From Amborella trichopoda (Eukaryota > Streptophyta > Magnoliopsida > Amborellales > Amborellaceae): a DNA stretch of 64,000 bases. Below the pieces are notes generated by a model that did no database searches, was not told where the DNA came from, and saw only the letters and a program-made list of their open reading frames with translations. Position 1 is the stretch's first letter; each line of letters opens with the position of its first letter. Shown here piece after piece: positions 58,160 to 64,000 of this stretch. The stretch is taken from assembly GCF_000471905.2 (NCBI RefSeq), contig NW_006499436.1, forward strand, positions 4,333,598-4,397,597, given 5' to 3'. Position numbers and translations under genes: made by a program.

Positions 58160-60190
58160 ATGATATGAAAGGCTACATAATTAGATAAGAAATAACCTGG
58201 ATCTATTGTATCACGAGAAATCCTTACAAGTCCAGTTTCAGATGAGCCTCTTGTATCCTTATACATAGAAGGTTGCGAAAACATTATGTTTTAGTGCTTT
58301 AATCTTGCCTCACAAATGCACCACGTCAATGAAATTCTTACATCAAATGTGAATCTTACCTCCCTTAGTGCACTAATTGACTTTTATGGCTTCTCTTAAG
58401 CCTTCCAATATTATCTTTCACCGCCTCCATGGCCTTGTTAGGAGTAATAGGCATTGATAGGAATAATAGGCATTGAATAAAACTATTTGGGGCTGAAGTA
58501 GAAACATAGATAACACAAAGATATGGAAACCATTTAAATTGATATTGATAAAATATTTTGATATAAATTTTTTAAACATATAGATAAAGATTTACTTGTA
58601 TAATGGATCGGGCAGCCTAATTGATTGCTCCACCTTCTATATGTGATCTCCACTCTATGGGCAAAATTGCACTTTTCCCAAATATCTCTTTTTGCTCTGT
58701 CGATGCCTCCATAGAGAAGCGCCATGGTGGATTTCTTTTGCCATCCATAGTTGGCATTCACAATACGGCCACACTTGGACCAAATCCTCTTATCGGTGAT
58801 TATGCCATCCGCATTAAGTTCCCGACTTGACTCTAAGAGGCAATTTTTCACCCTCTTTAATATAGCTTGGGACTGTAGAATAGATCTCACAACCAAGTAG
58901 TTTGTTGCAAAGTGAGTGATAGCAGGCCTGATAAGGTCTTTGTTCTCGGTTTCTTGTCTCATCATATGAAGGATCATGAAGTAGTTATATCTAAACTTCA
59001 TTACCGTCCTTGCCGAAACGAGAGTTTCCTTCACCATCTTGATTTCATCAATCTTCTCCAATATGAGATCAATTCAATGGGTAACATAAGTGCTCCATAC
59101 TAGCTGTTTTATTTTGTTCATCAATTTTGGCCACATAGAAACATATGCATTGGCATTGTCCATACCAATCTGGACTACATACGTCTCTCCCTCCTCGTCG
59201 ATCATCTGGTCCAATAATTGTATCAAGAACTTTCATTCCTTAACCCTATGAACTTTTTGCTAGAAGAAGGCCATCCCATGTGGGACATAAAATAGAAAGT
59301 TTAGATAATTGATTTTGTCCCACCAACCGTCATTCATGATGGTAAAATCCATTCTCAGCCAAACCTTCTTAAACTCGGCTATCCATTTTTTTAAATATCT
59401 TCTAACTCTTTATCCAAGATTACATCACTAAACTTATATGCTACATGGAGCTTCACCCTCAAACCCACATTTTGAATTGCAACGGCTATATAATATGGGT
59501 TGTTGGCTGCGTTGAAGGGGGTCACTTCACCATAGAACCATTCCCAATAGCCTTCTTCATTATATGCTTTGAACCTTTGAGCACACCTCCGGGACATATG
59601 TTGCAACCTAAGCTTCATTAGAAATGGGTCTATGCGACCCTGAGCCATGAGGTTCCCAAGTTTAGTATTTGCACCCTTCATGCTCTCTGTGACACTGCCG
59701 CTCCTAAACAAGTCAGAAGTAGTCGCCTCTATATTTGAAGTATAGGATAAGGTTGCCCAGACGACCCCTCTATCATGCTAGAACTGACACCAGGTGCCCT
59801 AGATCCCCATACTTGCCCATGCTGGACCATCTATACATAACCATGGTTGGCCTTGCACACATACTTGGCCCTGCCCCTCCATACGTGCATATGGTATAAT
59901 CATCATGTATATCCATCCCACTCTCTTGATGGTGCACTTCCTCTAAGCTTGCTCTTATTGCAAGCTCCATGTTGATGTTGAATTGTTTGTCTGGATCCTT
60001 TCTACTTAATGGTATATAAACACTAGTTATTTTCTCATCTATCTTTCATTTAGTTATCTTTCTACCTTTAGTAGCCTTTAAAAGAGTCGCCCTATGCTTC
60101 CTCACGTTGCTAGGAACATTTTGGTGTAAGCAACCTCCTTCTAAATTCTTTAGTGCTGCTTGAATCGATTTACTCAACTACTTAAAATCG
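58160..60190 (-). pseudogene. Decayed hAT-type transposase (DUF659 class)
   Basis: Fragments in order on the minus strand: an N-terminal piece (KNLEGGCLHQNVPSNVRKHR) near 60160-60060, and the start of the DUF659-like part (FNAANNPYYIAVAIQNVG) at 59711-59391. Next is a segment with the expected SDGWTD-like position, here MNDGWWDKINYLNFLF, at about 59340. DNANAYVSMWPKLMNKIKQL lies at about 59150, and the domain continues through EKIDEIKMVKETL and RPAITHFATNYLVVRSILQS at 59061-58534. Stops and frameshifts separate them, and the C-terminal dimerisation domain is not clearly identifiable. Terminal repeats were not found. Homology is by recall of this plant family. Confidence 0.75.
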
Positions 60191-60919
60191 TATGGTAGTA
60201 AGTACAAACAATTTTGTCTTTCTTGATTGGATCATATCGGATGCTATGTTGCCATATAAGGTCTTCCTTAGATTGGATTATAGTGAAAACTTAAGGACTA
60301 TTGGAAATGCACATAGTCAACAATCGGACTCGGTCGATCCACCCAAGAACCCCAAATCACATGATATGCAAAAATTAGCCATGATAATTATAATATGAAA
60401 GGAGCCAAAACCGATTCTTGCAATTTTATTAGATAAATCCGTCACAATACGCATTAATTACATCATTTTACCTATTGAATAAGCACCAAAACCGATGCAT
60501 ACTATCTATTTTATGAACACAATGAAGAACAAACGGTTGTGTAAACTTGGAAACCACACATCATGGATGTAAAAGAAACCTTACAAAGCAAACTACCATC
60601 CTAATTATTGAATAAATATAAAGGACAAATGTCATATATCAATTTCATTTTTTAAATAAAATATTTTTTGATTATGTTTATGTCATAGACATATTCAAAA
60701 TTTTATTAAATATAATGATAACATTTTCAAAAGTTAGATAATACATATTAATAATTTTATAGTATCATAATTGACAATATAATACTTTTTAAAAAGGAAT
60801 TATGAACTTACACTCTTTTGTAATAAATCATTAAATAACTTTTTTTAAAGAAATTCTATTTATAGTAAAAAGCATAAAATAAAGAAAAGCCAATATAGAT
60901 CATAAACAAAATTCAATAA

Positions 60920-61562
60920 AATAAAATAAAATGATAGAATTCCCCAACAAATTTTCATATTATAAAATGAAAAAAAAAATTCCTTCTAAAAAATACTTTT
61001 TTCTAAAAATAAAAATAGAGGCATAAAAATCAAAATAATTATAAAAATAAATAAAAATCTGACTATTAACACTAATCCTTCCTAACAACATATGCATCAA
61101 AATTCATAAACAAACTTTCATATTGTAACATGAAAAATAATTCTTTTAAAAATTGCTATTTTGATTATGAAAAAAAAAAATCAAAATAATTATAAAAATG
61201 AAAAAAAAATTTGATTATTGACTTTAATCCTTCCTAATGGCCTATCACTCAAAATCTCTTACAAAAAGCCCATATTATAATATGAAAAAAGGCTTTTTCC
61301 TGTTAAAAAATCTATTTTTTCCTTAAAAATAAGAACCAATCCGTAAAAATCCAAATAGGTATAAATTGTTTTACAAAATATGATTATTAACACTAACCTT
61401 CCTAACATGCATCAAAATTCCTCAACAAAAAACTTTCATATTAAAGCATAAAAGAAAACTTTTTCCTTTTTTGTAAAATGCTATTTTCTTCATGAAAACT
61501 AAAAATTAAGTCATAAAAATACCTATTGAAAGAATAAAAAAATCTGGTTATTAACATTGATC
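60920..61562. repeat. Diverged tandem array, about 150-170-bp units
   Basis: Four units end in TGATTATTRACACTAATC-like sequence and begin CCTTCCTAAC, with starts near 61077, 61229 and 61397 and one earlier partial unit. Each contains CATCAAAATTC, AAACTTTCATATT, a run of Ts and As, and CATAAAAATC. AT content is very high. It resembles a degenerate satellite or an expanded part of a decayed element. Confidence 0.65.
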
Positions 61563-62379
61563 TTGACAGCATACGCCCTGAGGGGTCGTTTGGATTACTG
61601 CATATATATTGTTTGTAAAATATATTACTGACGTAATACATTACTTGCAAATGGATTGTTACTGTTTGGGTAGAATTTAGATGCAACCTGAAAATGCATT
61701 GCTATTGTTTTGCTATGTCCGGAAGAAATATGGGAAATGCATTACCAACATTTTGCCAGCACTTGCCTATAAACTATTAATTCATTCTTTCTTGTCACAA
61801 AATTTTATGAAAATACGGAATTAAAGTCATCATCATACCATTCAAAAAAGATTGTTTAATAATAATATCATCACCATTCCAAAAAGATTTTCTAATAATA
61901 ACTTGTGCCATTCTAAAGTCATCATCACACAATTTTCTACTTATTTTGCATGCATTTGGCACTTACATGGAATCACATGTCTTCAAACATGATTAGACTT
62001 TGGTTTCAACATGATAAGTCATGGGAAACATATGATTGAAACACCATGTTTTTATTGTGATAAACCTTAATTTTATTTATTTTTTATAAAAGTATTTCAA
62101 ATGTCTCTCTATATAATTTTAAATAAGCAATAAATTTATAATATCAAATTCAAAATCTTCATGGTACAAGTTAAAATATGGGAAGAAGTTTGATTAATAA
62201 ACTAAAAGGTTTGATAATTGCAGTAGAAAATTTTGAGGCATTAGATAAGTACTAATCTTTTATGAGGATTATGTTGTGTGAAATTTTTTATTATGATTGT
62301 GTTGTGTAATTTTTCACTGATTACCCATTATTATTTTTATTATTTTAATTTTTATATGAGATGATAGCTTCGGATACAA

Positions 62380-62548
62380 CCAAATTGAGGATAGAGGGAT
62401 GTAGAAATGGATGTTTGCAAGAGAGTGTAGAAATGGATACAAACACTTACATGTGGAGTTGAGCCAAATTGGGGATAGAGTGATGTAGAAATGGATGTTT
62501 GCACGAGAGTGTAGAAATGGATAGGCAAACACTTATAAGTGGAGTTGA
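62380..62548. repeat. 84-bp tandem duplication
   Basis: Two adjacent units begin CCAAATTGRGGATAGAG and contain GATGTAGAAATGGATGTTTG, starting at 62380 and 62464. Each unit itself repeats GTAGAAATGGAT. Confidence 0.85.
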
Positions 62549-62691
62549 GAGAGAAAGTAAAAATGGATGTGATCAGGAGAGAGGAACAATTGCAGGGGAT
62601 TGAATGTGCCCAAGAGAGGGAGAATCAGGGAGATAGAGGATTTATTTTGGGCAAGAGAATGGATGCAGGAGAGAGGGAGAATCGCTGGGAT

Positions 62692-62888
62692 AGAAGAAGA
62701 GGATTTTTTTTAGAAAGATATGTCCATAGTTAGATTACCCGCATAATAGATTTCACAACCATTATGGGCATGGAATAGATTTCACAACCATTATGGGCAT
62801 GGGATAGAGGAAGAGGATTTTTTTAGAAAGATATGTCCATAGTTAGATTACCCGCATAATAGATTTCACAACCATTATGGGCATAATA
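62692..62888. repeat. 115-bp tandem duplication with an internal 29-bp repeat
   Basis: AGAAAGATATGTCCATAGTT begins at 62712 and again at 62825. Within it AATAGATTTCACAACCATTA is repeated at 62745 and 62774. The copies are nearly identical, so the duplication is recent. Confidence 0.88.
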
Positions 62889-62889
62889 C

Positions 62890-64000
62890 ATTTAACGTAT
62901 TTTGAGAAATCTTGTATAATTTATTTTCATTTTCTTACTATTAAAGTGTACTTAAAGATGGTAAATCTCACATTTCCTTGTAATATATTGCCCTGTTTTA
63001 GAATTTCAGGTACCCAAAGCTAGATCTAGACAATAATCAATATAGATCAAAATTGGAGTAATATAATTGTAGATCATTTCAATATGATTAAAAAATAATG
63101 TAGAAGAAATCCATCGTTTAGGTGGATTTCATAAACCCTGATATTTAAATTTCGAGCAAAAAAACTTTAAAAAAGATATAAATTTTATAAATATATTGAC
63201 CTTTTATAGAAGAGATCTATATGATTATAAATCCAAAACCCAACTTCTATTTCAAAAAAGATCTCTTTGATTTTGGATACACGATTCCCAAAACCATGGG
63301 AACTCAAAAACTTTGGGACAAATTGACAAAAACCATCATCATCCAAGCTTTATCTAAATTTTTTGGGATCTGCTGCTAAATTGACACAAATCCGTTGTTT
63401 AATAACACAAATCGACACAAGATTCTTCTAAAGGATTCAATTACCTGCATTTAGATTCAAATTTCAGAGAACATGATTCTAAATTGAAGCTAAAAATTAA
63501 AACATGAGAGATTTCCCAAACATGGTAAAAAGATAAAAGGGCTTTTTTCGATGGAAAAACTGGTGGATGAATTTTTCCATCTACCTAGGGCTTCTTAGAG
63601 GCCCATTTCAATTATTGGATTCCCTTATTGGATTGAAAACGTGGAAAAAATAAAATAGAATGCTTGAAAAAAGGCCTGCAGATGCTCAATTATTAGTGGC
63701 AATAAAGGAACTACTGATTCTACTAGGGAGGATCACGATTTTTTGATAGGAATCAGCAATCCTCGTCCGGAACCAACTAGTTCTTATATATTAAAGAAAC
63801 CGGCAAGATGCCGCAGATTCTTAAGTGGGATTGGCCCATTCTGATCCAACCCGATATTTATTTATAAATCGTGGGAACAAAGTGGTGGCATTTTATGGGA
63901 GAACACACAACAAAAGGCGTAAGCAGGTTGTGCCTTGTTCGGGCCTAGATAGATGAGACCCTGCTTGTTAAGCCAACAGCCTTGAACTCGGGCCCTGCTC
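62890..64000. other. No feature recognised
   Basis: AT-rich sequence without convincing coding homology, RNA genes or repeat structure. The last 150 bp become more GC-balanced (GGGCCTAGATAGATGAGACC), possibly the edge of an element that continues beyond the window. Confidence 0.6.

Noticed and set aside
61573..61700. GGGGTCGTTTGGATTACTG as the end of a hAT MITE
   Set aside because: It looks like such a terminus but no matching inverted end could be found downstream.
1..64000. CRISPR arrays, operons, phage or other prokaryotic systems
   Set aside because: Split genes with GT-AG introns and plant retroelements throughout; no regularly spaced identical repeats with unique spacers.

Overview
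This is a stretch of plant nuclear DNA, almost certainly from a flowering plant. It has intron-rich genes with GT-AG splicing, AT-rich introns up to 5.5 kb long, and many decayed transposable elements: Copia and Gypsy LTR elements, RTE and L1 LINEs, an Au-like SINE, a hAT transposase and numerous MITEs. I cannot name the species. There are no prokaryotic features. One assembly gap (496 N) lies at 54600-55095.

Three protein-coding genes can be reconstructed exon by exon. (1) An SR34/SF2-type splicing factor lies on the + strand (CDS 10492-22224, 13 coding exons plus a 5' UTR exon, 306 aa). (2) FIDGETIN-LIKE 1 (FIGL1), an AAA+ ATPase known in Arabidopsis to limit meiotic crossovers, lies on the - strand (CDS 41928 down to 25158, 13 exons, 676 aa). 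(3) An exostosin-family GT47 glycosyltransferase lies on the - strand (CDS 51368 down to 43306, 4 exons, 422 aa). The SR gene and FIGL1 converge on a gene-free interval of about 2.9 kb. FIGL1 and the GT47 gene lie head-to-tail. All reading frames stay open and in phase across the splice junctions, so all three look functional. They have no evident shared pathway.

Layout: 1-1463 is the edge of a Gypsy-type element (leader, primer-binding site and LTR) on the - strand. 1613-7341 is a degenerate Copia element on the - strand. 8785-9564 is a pair of adjacent MITEs just upstream of the SR gene. 9565-22500 is the SR gene. 22500-25100 is intergenic. 25158-42100 is FIGL1, whose 5.5-kb intron 9 holds an RTE, an L1 and a MITE, and whose 3.5-kb intron 7 holds a SINE nested in another element. 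42217-42700 is a second pair of the same two MITE families, just upstream of FIGL1. 43306-51368 is the GT47 gene, whose 5-kb intron 1 holds a nested LINE/DNA-element complex. 51400-64000 has no intact gene: a G-rich block, a three-deep nested MITE, a Gypsy LTR fragment with a MITE and the assembly gap, another MITE, a dead hAT transposase, a roughly 150-bp diverged tandem array and smaller tandem repeats.

The most informative structure is in the small DNA transposons. Two families, called here MITE-A (about 392 bp) and MITE-C (about 290-340 bp), plus a single element MITE-F (515 bp), have terminal inverted repeats and 9-bp target-site duplications that can be read directly. This places them in the Mutator superfamily. 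MITE-A copies lie upstream of all three genes. Two MITE-C copies lie 20-50 nt from 3' splice sites in two different genes. I found no undescribed enzymatic or defence system.
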